Shown here piece after piece: positions 1-10,441 of a stretch of 64,000 nucleotides of DNA. The position numbers and the translations under genes are program-made. Source of the stretch: Planktothricoides raciborskii GIHE-MW2 (GTDB lineage: Bacteria > Cyanobacteriota > Cyanobacteriia > Cyanobacteriales > Laspinemataceae). Location of the stretch: assembly GCF_040564635.1 (NCBI RefSeq), contig NZ_CP159837.1, forward strand, positions 2,646,001 to 2,710,000, read 5' to 3'. Numbering within the stretch: the stretch's first letter is position 1; each line of letters starts with the position of its first letter. The notes beneath the pieces were generated by a model. That model had not been told where the DNA came from. It did not search any database and saw only the letters and a program-made list of their open reading frames with translations.

Positions 1-3000
1 CAGATTGCTTAGGTCAAATTTGCTCAAAAAATAACCAGTGCTTCTGGTTTAAAATAATTCCCGTTGTTATCCAGTTGGGAGACAATGAATCTGACAAAGA
101 ATCTTACAAATGTTTGATTTGCCAAGATGTGACTAACTTTCATCTAGAGCATCAATCTCATGCGATTTTTTTGGATGAATTGATGCAAATGACTCAAGAT
201 GTAATTTTATATTTGGATGCCGAAGGCAAGATTCGCCGATTTAGTCAGACATTTCTGGAATTATCCGGCTATGAAGCGAAGGATTTACAGGAAAAAAGTA
301 TCTTAACGGTCTTAGACACCGGGAATAATTTTCAGGAATTAGGGGATTGGCAATGGTATCAAAGTCTTTTTACCAAAGAGGAAACATTAGTTAATGGCAC
401 CACGGAGCATTCCACCGCTAAGTTTATTCACTCGATTATCTGTAAAAATGGCTCAAAAGTCGAGATATTTTGGACGATTCATGGTGTAAAAAATTCCGCT
501 ACAGTTCCTTGGGAGTGGATTTGGTTTGGTCAAACAGTTTTTAACTATATTCCAGAAGTATCCGCTACTCTCACCCAAGCCGATCAAAAAATATCAGTAA
601 AACCTAGTTTAGAAAATTTCGCCGATGCGGTGGCGGTATTTGATAAAAACTACCGATATATTTATATCAACTCAGCGATGAAAGAAGCGCTAAATTTAGA
701 GAATAAACAAGTAATCGGCAAAACCAATAAAGAGCTAAATATCCCCGAAAAATTGAAGAAGTTCTGGGAAGACAACTTAGCGGCAGTTGTGCAAACGGGG
801 AAAACCGTTGAAGATAAATTCTTGTTTCCCCTGGAACAACCTAAGTCAGGAGAAGCTAGAAAATTACAGAAAAATAAATCACAGAAAAATAAATTTGTGC
901 ATCAATGGTATGAAGTTTGCTGGTTGCCTTTATGGGGTTCTACTAACTCAGTGGATTGGATTTTTACCATTGCTCGGAAAATTAGCCATCCGCTTGCCGA
1001 TCGCCCGGTGGGGGAATTGGCGGAAAATTCCTTATCTGAATATGCTCAGAAAACCATTGAGTCACATATTCAGATATACTTTGAAAATCTCGATTGGTTA
1101 ATCAGAAACGCCGAAGATGTGAATCTAGATATTTCCAAGAAAAATTTAATTATTTCTTGGGAAATTTTAAATAAAGAAATCAAAAAAGAGGTGGCTAATA
1201 AACACCGCCTAGAGAAAGCATTGCAAGAGAACCAAGAACGATTAAATTTGATAATTAATACGAATGCTGATGGATTGATGATTTTAGATAAAGTGGGTAA
1301 TATATTGTTTATTAATACAGCAGGAGCGGCGATTTTTGGGCGGCCTAAAAAAGATTTAATCGGCAAATGGTTAGGGCGACCAATTATTACCCATGAAATC
1401 ACGGAGTTAGAAATTTTATTGCCGAATCTGCAAGTGGCGATCGCCCAAATGCAGGTGGTAGAAATTCCCTGGACTCAGGTGGAAACTTATACTCAAAATT
1501 GTTTAATCGAACCCATGACTGGGGAGGAAAAAAGTAGCTTAAAAGTTGGCCAAGAGCAAGACAAAAGAGATAGTATTGCCTATTTAAGTTCTTTGCGAGA
1601 TGTCACCGAGCAAAAACAAGCATTCGATCGCCTATTGTGGATGCAACAAGCGATTGAAAGTGCTTCGGATGCGATCGCGATCGCGAACCGAACCGGAGAA
1701 GTGGTGTATCAAAATCCTGCCTTTGGTCAGCTATTTGAATATAAAGATTGCCAGGAAATTAATCAGTTAAATCCATCGCCAGATATTGAGGTATTTACCT
1801 CAAGCAATTATCCTAAATTTTTATCAAATATTTTACGGCACAGTCCCTTAATTTCTCCCCTTTTTACTGACAAAAAGCTGGCGGAAGAAGTGCTGAAATG
1901 CGTGAGAAATGGTCAGTCTTGGCAAGGGGAAGTGACAATGCAGTCGCAGACCGGGAAAGTGATGCAGATTGCCCTGAAAGCGGATACTATTGAAAATTAC
2001 CCCGGTCATATTATTGGCTTAATTTGTACTTATACGAATGTCACCGAACGCCGCAAAGCAGAAGAGATGTTGCGAATATCCTGGGCGCAAAATCAAGCGA
2101 TGTTCGAGACTATTCCAGATATGTTATGTCGCATGAGTAAAGATGGAACTTATCTGGAATGTAGCGAAAATAGCGCCACGAAGTTTTATCATAATTTATC
2201 GGATTATATTGGCAAAAATTGCCAGGAAATTCTGCCTTATTTTTTAGCGAAAGAACAAATGGCAGCGATCGCTAAAGCCTTGGAAACTAAAAAAGTTCAA
2301 GTGTTTGAATATCAGCTAGTTTTGCCGGGAGAAAATGGCGAAAACAGTCTCTATGATTATGAAGCTAGAGTGGCGGCAATTGACGACCATGAAGTCTTAA
2401 CAATGGTAAGGGATGTCAGCGACAAAGCGGAAGTCCAGCGATCGCTCAAAGAGTCGGAAGAACGCTATCGCACTCTCACGGAAACATCCCAAGATATGAT
2501 TTTTATTTTTAATCGGGATACATCGATTAATTATGTGAATACCTTTGCCGCTCATAAATTAGGCAGCGATCCAGAAAAATTAATCGGCAAATCGGTGCAA
2601 GAAATTTTTCCCCGTCCTTTAGCGGCGGAACTTGCCAATAAAATTTACCAAGTTTTGCGATCAAAAACCCAGATTACCTTAGAAGAAAAACTGGATCTTA
2701 AATGTCAACCCATATGGCTGCATTTTTCTTTAGTTCCCCTACGCAATGAGGCGGGAATTCTCACCGCAGTTTTGGCGGTGGCTCGCAATATTACAGAACG
2801 GATCCAAGGAGAAGCCGCCCTCAAAGAAAGCCAGGAAAAATTGCGCCAAAGCGAACAACAATTGATTCGGACTTTAGCCACAGCCCCCATTGGTATTGCC
2901 ACCTGCGATCTCAATGGCGACTTTAAGAGCGTGAATCCGGCGTTATGTGAGATGTTGGGCTATTTTGCTTTGGATTTAAGAAAAATGTCGTTGGGGGATC

Positions 3001-4676
3001 TGGTTCCCGAGTGCGATCGCTCCCGGTTTCAAACTTGGATCAACATATTCTCAGAAAGCAATCTGTCTCAGTCGCAAAAAGAATATACTTTGATTCGCAA
3101 AGATGGCAGCGAAATCATCGCCACGATTCGAGTTGCCCTAGTTAGAGATCCACAGGAGAAAGCCCTTCAGTTGGTGGCGACTATTGAAGATATTACCGAA
3201 CGCAAGCGATCGCAGGAACAGTTACTCCTTTTAAGTAAAGCGGTGGAAAGTGCCTCAGATGCGATCGCGATTACGGACTGTCATGGGCGATCCACTTATC
3301 ACAATCCAGCATTTATCCAATTATTTGGCTTCTCTGCTGCGGAACTAGCCACCGTCGGTGGGCTGCCCATCCTCTATCGAGATCCGGATATCGCCCTGGA
3401 AGTCTTTAGTACCATCTTCCAAGAAGGTTCTTGGCAAGGGGAAGTAGAAATGTTGAGCTATCGGGGGATTGTCCGACAAATTTTTCTCCGCACCGATGCC
3501 ATTCAAGATGCTACGGGAGAAATCATCGCCTTTTTGGGGATTTACCGGGATATCACCGATCGCAAACAGGCGATTGATGCTTTAGCGGAAAGCGAGGAAC
3601 GCTTCCGCACTCTGGCGGATACTGCCCCGGTCTTGATTTGGTTAGCCGACCCTTATGGCAACTATACCTTTTTTAATCAGACTTGGTTGCAGTTCACCGG
3701 ACGCACCCTCGAACAAGAACAAGGTCAAGGTTGGATGAACCAGATGCATCCAGAGGATTTTGACCATTGTTTACAGGAATATCTCAGGGCGATCGAGCAG
3801 GAGGAGGCCTTTCGACTCTTGTATCGCTTGCGCCGAAGTGATGGGGAATACCGATGGCTGCTGAATACGGGAGTGGCCCGGAAAACTCCCGCTGGAAATT
3901 TGGCCGGTTATATTGGTTGCTGCATTGATATCAGCGATCGCAAAGAATTAGAAGAAAAATTAGCCGAACGAGCGAAACAGCTAGAACAGTCCAACGCGGA
4001 ACTCGAACAGTTTGCTTATGTCGCCTCTCACGATTTACAGGAACCCTTGCGGACGATCGCCAGCTATACTCAACTCTTGGCCAAACGCTATGAAGGAAAA
4101 TTAGACGAAAAAGCTGACAAGTATATTCATTATGTGGTTGATGGCGCTCAACGAATGCAGACTTTAATCGATGATTTGCTAAAATATTCGCGAGTCAGTA
4201 CCCGGCGCCAAGAATTTCAGCCCGTCAACTGCCAAGAAATTTTTGAACAGGCGATCGCACATCTGAAAGTCGCTATTCGGCAAGCCTCGGCGGAAATATT
4301 TATCGACCCTAGCTGTCCATGTTTGCCCACAGTCTTAGGGGATGAAACCCAACTCATCCAACTATTTCAGAACTTAATCAGCAACGCCATTAAATACCGA
4401 CAACCAGAAGTTAGACCCATAATTAAAATTGCGGCAAAGCCTTGGCAAAATCATTGGTTATTTGCGATCGAAGATAATGGAATTGGCATTGATCCCCAAA
4501 ACAATGAGCGGATATTCTTAATTTTTCAGCGCTTACATACTCGCAATGAATATCCCGGAACTGGGATTGGTCTGGCGGTTTGTCACAAGATTGTGGAACG
4601 GCACCAAGGTCGCATTTGGGTTGAATCCCAACTCGGTCAAGGTTCCACATTTTATTTTACATTGCCTCAAATCTAG
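1..4676 (+). CDS. Multi-PAS sensor histidine kinase (5'-partial)
   Basis: Membrane-less sensor kinase that would autophosphorylate on histidine and pass phosphate to an unseen regulator. The frame is open to the window edge with no stop. The first in-frame start inside the window is TTG at 75, so the true start probably lies upstream. The codons before 75 encode a Cys-rich stretch, continued by CLIC near residue 15, which suggests an N-terminal metal-binding module. Numbering from TTG75, there are two PAS-like modules around residues 35-310. A series of PAS/PAC units follows, ending in D-I/V-T/S-E/D motifs near residues 508, 654, 780, 904, 1038, 1158 and 1284. The HisKA H-box (SHDLQEPLRTI) has its phospho-His near residue 1319. 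The HATPase N-box (NLISNAIKYR), DNGIGI and GTGIGLA motifs are intact. There is no TM segment and no receiver domain. The kinase core resembles cyanobacterial phytochrome-type kinases. The ligand is unknown. Confidence 0.93.
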   Translation, partial: DCLGQICSKNNQCFWFKIIPVVIQLGDNESDKESYKCLICQDVTNFHLEHQSHAIFLDELMQMTQDVILYLDAEGKIRRFSQTFLELSGYEAKDLQEKSILTVLDTGNNFQELGDWQWYQSLFTKEETLVNGTTEHSTAKFIHSIICKNGSKVEIFWTIHGVKNSATVPWEWIWFGQTVFNYIPEVSATLTQADQKISVKPSLENFADAVAVFDKNYRYIYINSAMKEALNLENKQVIGKTNKELNIPEKLKKFWEDNLAAVVQTGKTVEDKFLFPLEQPKSGEARKLQKNKSQKNKFVHQWYEVCWLPLWGSTNSVDWIFTIARKISHPLADRPVGELAENSLSEYAQKTIESHIQIYFENLDWLIRNAEDVNLDISKKNLIISWEILNKEIKKEVANKHRLEKALQENQERLNLIINTNADGLMILDKVGNILFINTAGAAIFGRPKKDLIGKWLGRPIITHEITELEILLPNLQVAIAQMQVVEIPWTQVETYTQNCLIEPMTGEEKSSLKVGQEQDKRDSIAYLSSLRDVTEQKQAFDRLLWMQQAIESASDAIAIANRTGEVVYQNPAFGQLFEYKDCQEINQLNPSPDIEVFTSSNYPKFLSNILRHSPLISPLFTDKKLAEEVLKCVRNGQSWQGEVTMQSQTGKVMQIALKADTIENYPGHIIGLICTYTNVTERRKAEEMLRISWAQNQAMFETIPDMLCRMSKDGTYLECSENSATKFYHNLSDYIGKNCQEILPYFLAKEQMAAIAKALETKKVQVFEYQLVLPGENGENSLYDYEARVAAIDDHEVLTMVRDVSDKAEVQRSLKESEERYRTLTETSQDMIFIFNRDTSINYVNTFAAHKLGSDPEKLIGKSVQEIFPRPLAAELANKIYQVLRSKTQITLEEKLDLKCQPIWLHFSLVPLRNEAGILTAVLAVARNITERIQGEAALKESQEKLRQSEQQLIRTLATAPIGIATCDLNGDFKSVNPALCEMLGYFALDLRKMSLGDLVPECDRSRFQTWINIFSESNLSQSQKEYTLIRKDGSEIIATIRVALVRDPQEKALQLVATIEDITERKRSQEQLLLLSKAVESASDAIAITDCHGRSTYHNPAFIQLFGFSAAELATVGGLPILYRDPDIALEVFSTIFQEGSWQGEVEMLSYRGIVRQIFLRTDAIQDATGEIIAFLGIYRDITDRKQAIDALAESEERFRTLADTAPVLIWLADPYGNYTFFNQTWLQFTGRTLEQEQGQGWMNQMHPEDFDHCLQEYLRAIEQEEAFRLLYRLRRSDGEYRWLLNTGVARKTPAGNLAGYIGCCIDISDRKELEEKLAERAKQLEQSNAELEQFAYVASHDLQEPLRTIASYTQLLAKRYEGKLDEKADKYIHYVVDGAQRMQTLIDDLLKYSRVSTRRQEFQPVNCQEIFEQAIAHLKVAIRQASAEIFIDPSCPCLPTVLGDETQLIQLFQNLISNAIKYRQPEVRPIIKIAAKPWQNHWLFAIEDNGIGIDPQNNERIFLIFQRLHTRNEYPGTGIGLAVCHKIVERHQGRIWVESQLGQGSTFYFTLPQI

Positions 4677-5385
4677 TCATTAGTCATTAAAATGATATAA
4701 ATAAAGCTCCACTGATTTCCCAAGCTTAACCCAGGAAAATCTAACTTAATTTAATCTGGTTTACGCTCGGTTTTGCCATCTCTTGAACCCGATGATGGCT
4801 GATGCTGATATCCTTGAGTAATGTGATTGGCATAATATGATTGACAATTACATCAGTAGAAAAAACATGATTAATGGCAATCCACCAATCCAAAAAACTG
4901 TGGCGCCAAAGCCGCAAATTCTTAATAATATTTTAATTATTAGAGCGGCAGAAATTCCTCAAGAGTTATTTATTTGCCTGATAAATACTAAATGTCATGG
5001 TTTTTTGTCAAAAGTTAGTGGCTAGAATGAACATACCATAATGGGGTGGCGATCGCCACACTCTCCTTCATCGCTGATTAAAAGGGTCAGCCAAATCTTC
5101 GGTGACAACTAAAAAAATATTGGATATAATAAAATTATTCAAGTTATTCAAGTAAAATTGGCGAATACCAGGTGCTTCCAGTCTTTTTACTCAATTGGAG
5201 GATTTATAGAAAAATAACTTTTTATATAAATGGTCTAGATAAACATAGCTTATGATTTGATTGGAGATTCAAGCAACTGACAAAAATGTCTATTCATCCT
5301 TAATTAATTCAACAATAATTAGGAAATTGTCCAATAAGAAAAATCAAACCACTAAAAAAATTGAAAAATATTCATAAAATTGGCC
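4677..5385. other. AT-rich intergenic region
   Basis: About 700 bases separate two sensor-kinase genes. The DNA is strongly AT-rich with one HIP1-like site near 5050. A 62-codon reading frame (4837-5025) has no recognisable domain and no clear ribosome binding site, so I do not call it. The region probably holds the promoter of the downstream gene, but I see no confident -35/-10 pair. Confidence 0.5.
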
Positions 5386-7308
5386 ATGAACAAAAAAATT
5401 ATCAATCTTTTATTAGTCGAAGATAACTTAGCGGATGCGGATCTGATTGAAGAACTCTTGGCAGATGCCCAGTTATCCAGATATAAAATTACCGCCGTTG
5501 AACGCTTATCTGAGGCGATCGCTCACCTAAAATCAGAACCGTTTGATGTCATTTTATTAGACTTATCATTACCGGATAGTCACGGTCTGGAAACCTTAGA
5601 AAAGGTCGTGTTAGCGGCGAAATCTTTGCCCGTGTTAGTGCTGACCGGATTAACCGATCGCGAACTAGCCGTACAAGCGGTGCGTGAAGGGGCACAAGAT
5701 TATTTAGTTAAGGGTAAATTTGACTGTGATTTGCTGTCGCGAGCGATTAGCTATGCAGTAGAACGTAAGCAAACATTAGAAGAACTGCGTCGCAGTGAAG
5801 AACGCTATCATAAGTTGGCTTCTGAACTGGATTTGCAAGTGCAAGAACGTACCGCGCAATTGCAAAAATCCCTAGAAGTTGAAGCTATGCTAAAACGCAT
5901 TACCGATAAAGTGCGGGATAGCTTAGATCCCAATCAAATTATCGAAACAGCGGTGCGAGAATTAGCCCAGGTGATTGGGGTAAACCTGACTCAAGTATCT
6001 CTTTATGATCCTAAAAGTCAAACTTTTAAGATTTCCTATCAGGCAACGGGTCAAGCCAGCGGAAAAAATCAAAATTTTTCGGCATATGTACCAGAAAAAG
6101 CCGAGTTATATCGTCAGTTTTTTCCCTTGAATTTCCAGTCTATGCCTCAACTTTACCAACAATTAATGAAGGGAGAATGTTTCCAATTTTCCGAGATCAC
6201 CGAATATCCTAACCAAGAATCAGAAACGATTCTGGCTTGTCCCCTGCAAAATGTATTGACCAACAAAAAAAATTCTGAAAAGCGGGAAAATCAACCCAAT
6301 ATTTCCACAAAAAACTCTTTAAATCAACAGGATGAGAGAGTAATTTTAGGTTATCTTTGGTTAAGAAATGATGCGGATTATGAATTTAAGGATCTTGAGG
6401 TGAGACTGGTGCAGCAAGTGGCGGCACAATGCGCGATCGCCCTGCGGCAAGCCCAACTTTATCAAGCATCCCTAACCCAGGTGAAAGAACTGGAAAGATT
6501 GCATCAGCTTAAAGACGATTTTTTGAGTACGGTGTGTCACGAACTACGCACGCCAATGGCTAATATTAAAATGGCTTTGGATATGCTGGATATGTTCACT
6601 TCACAGCAAAATTCTTTGGCATTGTCTGGCAGCATTACGGGAAATTCTCTGAATAGGGAAGAGCGATCTTCCACCTTAACCAATATCAACACCGCCTCAG
6701 CATCAGAAAAAATTACCGCTTATTTACAAATGGCACAAGTAGAGTGCGATCGCGAAATCAAACTGATTAACGATCTATTAGATTTACAGCGTCTAGATGC
6801 AGAAATAGACACCCTCGATGGCATCCCCATTCAACTGCAAAATTGGCTGCCCCATGTTATTGAAGTATTTCAATACCGCATTGCGAAATCTGAACATATT
6901 CTAGAAGTCGCGATCGATCCAGAGTTACCCCCGTTAGTGACCGATCCCACTGCCTTGGGACGGATCATTTCCGAAATGCTAAATAATGCCTGCAAATACA
7001 CTCCGGCAAATCCCGGTGAAGTGATTCGCCTCAGTGCCACTTGTAGGCAAAATAATCAGCAAAATAAATTTTATCTATCCGTCAGTAATTCCGGCGTAGA
7101 AATACCCGAATCAGAACTGGTGCATATCTTTGAAAAATTTTATCGAATTCCTTCTCCCGATCCTTGGAAACAAGGGGGAACGGGTTTAGGTTTAGCCCTA
7201 GTGAAAAAGCTAGTCTCTTATCTGGGCGGTTCAATTTCCGTCCATAGTGGCAATGGTCAAACCACCTTTACCCTAGAATTTTCACAGCATGATCAATGCG
7301 GGGAATAA
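5386..7308 (+). CDS. Hybrid REC-GAF-histidine kinase
   Basis: Signal-transduction protein of 640 residues. An N-terminal receiver domain (about residues 1-125) has the acidic pocket VEDN and phospho-acceptor Asp59 in LLDLSLPDS, plus a conserved lysine in YLVKGKF. A coiled linker is followed by a GAF domain (about 155-355). Next is HisKA with H-box TVCHELRTP (His385) and a C-terminal HATPase with N-box MLNNACKYTP and GGTGLGLALVKKL. The usual DNGxGI box reads SNSGVEIP, so the D is replaced; catalytic competence is likely but not assured. I chose ATG 5386 over the upstream TTG 5380. It follows the multi-PAS kinase in the same direction but 700 bases away, so the two may be functionally linked without forming an operon. 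Confidence 0.9.
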   Translation: MNKKIINLLLVEDNLADADLIEELLADAQLSRYKITAVERLSEAIAHLKSEPFDVILLDLSLPDSHGLETLEKVVLAAKSLPVLVLTGLTDRELAVQAVREGAQDYLVKGKFDCDLLSRAISYAVERKQTLEELRRSEERYHKLASELDLQVQERTAQLQKSLEVEAMLKRITDKVRDSLDPNQIIETAVRELAQVIGVNLTQVSLYDPKSQTFKISYQATGQASGKNQNFSAYVPEKAELYRQFFPLNFQSMPQLYQQLMKGECFQFSEITEYPNQESETILACPLQNVLTNKKNSEKRENQPNISTKNSLNQQDERVILGYLWLRNDADYEFKDLEVRLVQQVAAQCAIALRQAQLYQASLTQVKELERLHQLKDDFLSTVCHELRTPMANIKMALDMLDMFTSQQNSLALSGSITGNSLNREERSSTLTNINTASASEKITAYLQMAQVECDREIKLINDLLDLQRLDAEIDTLDGIPIQLQNWLPHVIEVFQYRIAKSEHILEVAIDPELPPLVTDPTALGRIISEMLNNACKYTPANPGEVIRLSATCRQNNQQNKFYLSVSNSGVEIPESELVHIFEKFYRIPSPDPWKQGGTGLGLALVKKLVSYLGGSISVHSGNGQTTFTLEFSQHDQCGE

Positions 7309-7338
7309 TAAAGAAATTTTTACAGTTTTTCTTAAATC

Positions 7339-7485
7339 AGAAACCGGGTTTCTTTTTTGCATCCCACAGATAACTCCTGATATTCACAAAAGAAACCCGG
7401 TTTCTTTGCCCCAACAGCAGAAACCGGGTTTCTTTCTCGCATTTCACAGATAACTCTTGATATTCACAAAAGAAACCCGGTTTCT
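7339..7485. repeat. Two tandem units of AGAAACCSGGTTTCT inverted repeats
   Basis: Four copies of the near-palindrome AGAAACC(G/C)GGTTTCT lie at 7339, 7391, 7419 and 7471, arranged as two long inverted-repeat units sharing the same spacer (cacagataactc..gatattcac). Each unit can fold into a long hairpin. The same palindrome recurs at 40742-40816, at 44108 and inside a coding gene at 59088-59120, so it is a dispersed family. Here it may also act as a transcription barrier between convergent genes. Confidence 0.85.
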
Positions 7486-7553
7486 TTGATGCTTGGGAAA
7501 AAGCGATCGCCCCAAACCCCCGTAAAAAGGGGGGATTTTTAGAATTTTGCCAT

Positions 7554-9323
7554 TTATTGTTTACTAATTGTCCAAAATGGGGTTCTTTGGGTGGGTTCTA
7601 GGATGACATTTTGGAGATTTTTTTGGGCAAAGATATATGCTTTTCCTTGCCAAAGTGGGATAAATGGGATGTCTTGGGCGAGGATTTGTTGGATTTCGCT
7701 GAAGATTTGTTGCCGTTTTTCGGGGTTTTGTTCTTGACGTTGTTGGGCAATGAGTTCATTGACCCGATCGCTGTAATAAAACGAGCCCCAAAGTTGACTT
7801 TCTCCCGATTCACAGCCGGTGGTGGCTGACCCTTTGCTGCAAGATAAAAAGGGTTGAATGTAGTTATCTGGATCTAAAAAGTCTGGACTCCAATCGAGGA
7901 TGAACATCGGATATACTCCTTTGTCCAAATTGTTGTAAGCGGTAGCAGATTCTACGCTTTTCAGTTCAATGGCGATCGCGCCACCTAATTCCTGTTCGGC
8001 AAAAGCTTTGATCGTCATTGCCACATCGCCATTACTTTTCAGATTTGACCGATACCAAATTTCTAATTTCAGAGGATTTTGGGCAGAATATCCCGCTTTT
8101 TCTAAGGCTGCTTTTACTTTGGCAATGTCCCCATCCCCATATTTTTCTTGAAAAACCGGCTGATAAAATTCCGTTAGGGTGGTGGGAATTAAGCTGTAAA
8201 GCGGTTCTATTTGGCCGCGAAATACTCGATTTTGAAATAGTGGCCGGTTAATTAAAGAAGCGATCGCTTGTCTGACTTCTAGTTTAGCTAATGACGCATT
8301 TTTCTGATTCATGGTTAACACATAAATCCCATTGCTGCGACCAGAAATTACCTGCCAACCTTTACTCGCGGCTTGGGATTCTAAGTTAGCAATTTGATCT
8401 AAGTCTAAAGTGCCGTAAGTCAGGTCGATCGCCCCGGTAAGAAAAGCGTTGTAAACATTGGCTGTACTAGAAAACTGCTGAATATCAACCCCTTGATTAA
8501 CGGGTTTTTCGCCCCAATAATCTGGATTAGCTTCTAATTTAATCGAATCGGTTCCATAGCTGGCTAATTTATAGGGTCCAGTGCCAATAAAACTGTCTGA
8601 TTTAAATTTACCTTGGCCAATTTCATAAGCCTGGGGCGATACCGCACAAAGTCCGGGAAATGTTAACAAAGCAGTAAAGGCCGCAAAGGGTTTTTTCAAG
8701 GTAATCGTAAGCTCATTTTCCCCCGTGGCTGCAACGGATTCCATGATTCCTGATAATAAAGAACTGGGCGATCCGCCATTTTCCGCAAAGCGTCGCAGGG
8801 AAAAGGCCATTGCTTCAGCGTTGAAGGCTGTACCGTCGTGGAATTTGACCCCTTGGCGAATGGGAATGGTGTAAGTTTTCCCGTCTGGGCTAATTTTCGG
8901 CAGTTCGGTGGCTAGTTGGGGGATAATTTCTGTGGTGCCGGTTTTGTAGGTGTAAAGCCGATCGCCCATATTATATAGGAAGGTTCCAGAGGCAATTTCA
9001 TAGGCATCCGCTGGATCTATGGTGCGAAGTTTCTCCGTGGTGCCGATGGTAATGCGATTGGGGTCAGTGGTGCGGCTTTGTGGTTGGGGTTGACCGCAGC
9101 TAACCACCAGGAAACAGCAGATCGAGAATAGTCCGATAAATTTTAGCCACTTTAGCCCCTTTAGCCCCTTTAGCCAAAAGTGCGATTCGCTTTCGCGTCC
9201 GCCCTTGCGGAATCGCAGCGCCCCCCGTAAGGCTTTTCGGGGAATTTCGATTAAGGGAAATAGTATTTTTTGGTACATAAGGTTTCGAGTTAACCAACCC
9301 GGATTTTTGGGTTCAAACAACAT
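7554..9323 (-). CDS. Family 5 ABC transporter substrate-binding lipoprotein
   Basis: Extracytoplasmic solute-binding protein of the peptide/nickel (DppA/OppA, SBP_bac_5) family. After the lipobox (FLVVSC, near residue 76) come the family signatures: IGTTEKLRTIDPADAYE at the mature N-terminus, IRQGVKFHDGTAFNAEA, FIGTGPYKLASYG, and a C-terminal region ending in a PLWQGKAYIFAQKN-like stretch. It would bind a peptide or similar solute and deliver it to a permease that is not in the window. The start is uncertain: the region before the hydrophobic signal segment is about 60 residues long and rich in Arg/Lys/Gly. This extension is encoded by repeat DNA (tandem ttagcccct units and a palindromic block near 9184-9243), so the repeats may have been fused to the gene. 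ATG 9323 and ATG 9278 are both possible. Confidence 0.88.
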   Translation of the reverse strand: MLFEPKNPGWLTRNLMYQKILFPLIEIPRKALRGALRFRKGGRESESHFWLKGLKGLKWLKFIGLFSICCFLVVSCGQPQPQSRTTDPNRITIGTTEKLRTIDPADAYEIASGTFLYNMGDRLYTYKTGTTEIIPQLATELPKISPDGKTYTIPIRQGVKFHDGTAFNAEAMAFSLRRFAENGGSPSSLLSGIMESVAATGENELTITLKKPFAAFTALLTFPGLCAVSPQAYEIGQGKFKSDSFIGTGPYKLASYGTDSIKLEANPDYWGEKPVNQGVDIQQFSSTANVYNAFLTGAIDLTYGTLDLDQIANLESQAASKGWQVISGRSNGIYVLTMNQKNASLAKLEVRQAIASLINRPLFQNRVFRGQIEPLYSLIPTTLTEFYQPVFQEKYGDGDIAKVKAALEKAGYSAQNPLKLEIWYRSNLKSNGDVAMTIKAFAEQELGGAIAIELKSVESATAYNNLDKGVYPMFILDWSPDFLDPDNYIQPFLSCSKGSATTGCESGESQLWGSFYYSDRVNELIAQQRQEQNPEKRQQIFSEIQQILAQDIPFIPLWQGKAYIFAQKNLQNVILEPTQRTPFWTISKQ

Positions 9324-9435
9324 TTTGGTTTGTGCTAAGTTTAATTCTAAAGTCGAAATCTTACGATATTGCCTAAGTTTTTGGCATATTGCACAAAATA
9401 ATTGATAATTGACAATTAAACAAAATTATCAATCA

Positions 9436-9478
9436 CCAATCACAAATTATCAATTATCAATTATCAATTATCAATTAC
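9436..9478. repeat. Heptanucleotide repeat (CAATTAT)n
   Basis: Imperfect tandem heptamers CAATTAT run through the divergent intergenic region and are followed by AACAAAC-type heptamers up to 9505, ending just upstream of the Rieske gene start. The same CAATTAT heptamer recurs at about 45645-45690. Confidence 0.8.
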
Positions 9479-9514
9479 TGCCAACCAACAAACAACAAAC
9501 AACAAGTAACAATT

Positions 9515-9991
9515 ATGAAACGTCGTTCTTTTTTAGGCTGGATGGGAGTAGGTGCGATCGCGAGTTCTTTGCCCGTAGCGATCGCCGCTTGTTCACAAGC
9601 TTCTGAGTCTGGATCCACGGACAATCCACCAACGACTAACACCGCTGCACCTCCAGCCCCAGAAACCGTGGCCACCGCTGATGAGTTTGTGGCAGTGGGG
9701 TCAGTGGCGGAATTGGATCAAAAAGGTTTCTTATTGAATAAGGTTGCGGACACCGAGGTGATTGTGGTCCGTAACCCACAAAGCACCGCAACTTTAGTCG
9801 CCCTGAATGCTTTATGTACTCACAAAGGTTGCAAAGTGGAATGGAAAGGTGAGGCTTCTGAGTTTTCTTGTCCTTGCCACGGGGCTAAATTTGCTTTAGA
9901 TGGCGAAGTGACTAATGCGCCTGCGACTGAACCATTAGCCACTTATTCAGCCAAAATTGAAGGGACTCAGGTTTTGGTTAGCGTTGGGTAA
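9515..9991 (+). CDS. Rieske [2Fe-2S] lipoprotein
   Basis: Small redox protein of 158 residues. The N-terminus (KRRSFLGWMGVGAIASS) has a twin-arginine motif, and the hydrophobic stretch ends in AIAAC, a possible lipobox. It is therefore probably exported folded and lipid-anchored. A low-complexity Ser/Thr/Pro/Ala linker leads to a Rieske domain. Both cluster-binding boxes are present: CTHKGC and CPCHGAKF, supplying two Cys and two His ligands. It lacks the transmembrane helix architecture of the canonical cytochrome b6f PetC and is shorter, so I read it as a Rieske-type electron-transfer lipoprotein rather than PetC. It stands alone, divergent from the solute-binding gene; partners are unknown. 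Confidence 0.88.
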   Translation: MKRRSFLGWMGVGAIASSLPVAIAACSQASESGSTDNPPTTNTAAPPAPETVATADEFVAVGSVAELDQKGFLLNKVADTEVIVVRNPQSTATLVALNALCTHKGCKVEWKGEASEFSCPCHGAKFALDGEVTNAPATEPLATYSAKIEGTQVLVSVG

Positions 9992-10036
9992 TTTTGGGTA
10001 ATTTTGGCTAATTTTGGGTATGAATTGCCCGCCTGT

Positions 10037-10436
<400 letters not shown>

Positions 10437-10441
10437 CTACT

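Noticed and set aside
4837..5025. 62-codon frame between the two kinases
   Set aside because: No domain, weak start context and AT-rich codon use typical of chance frames.
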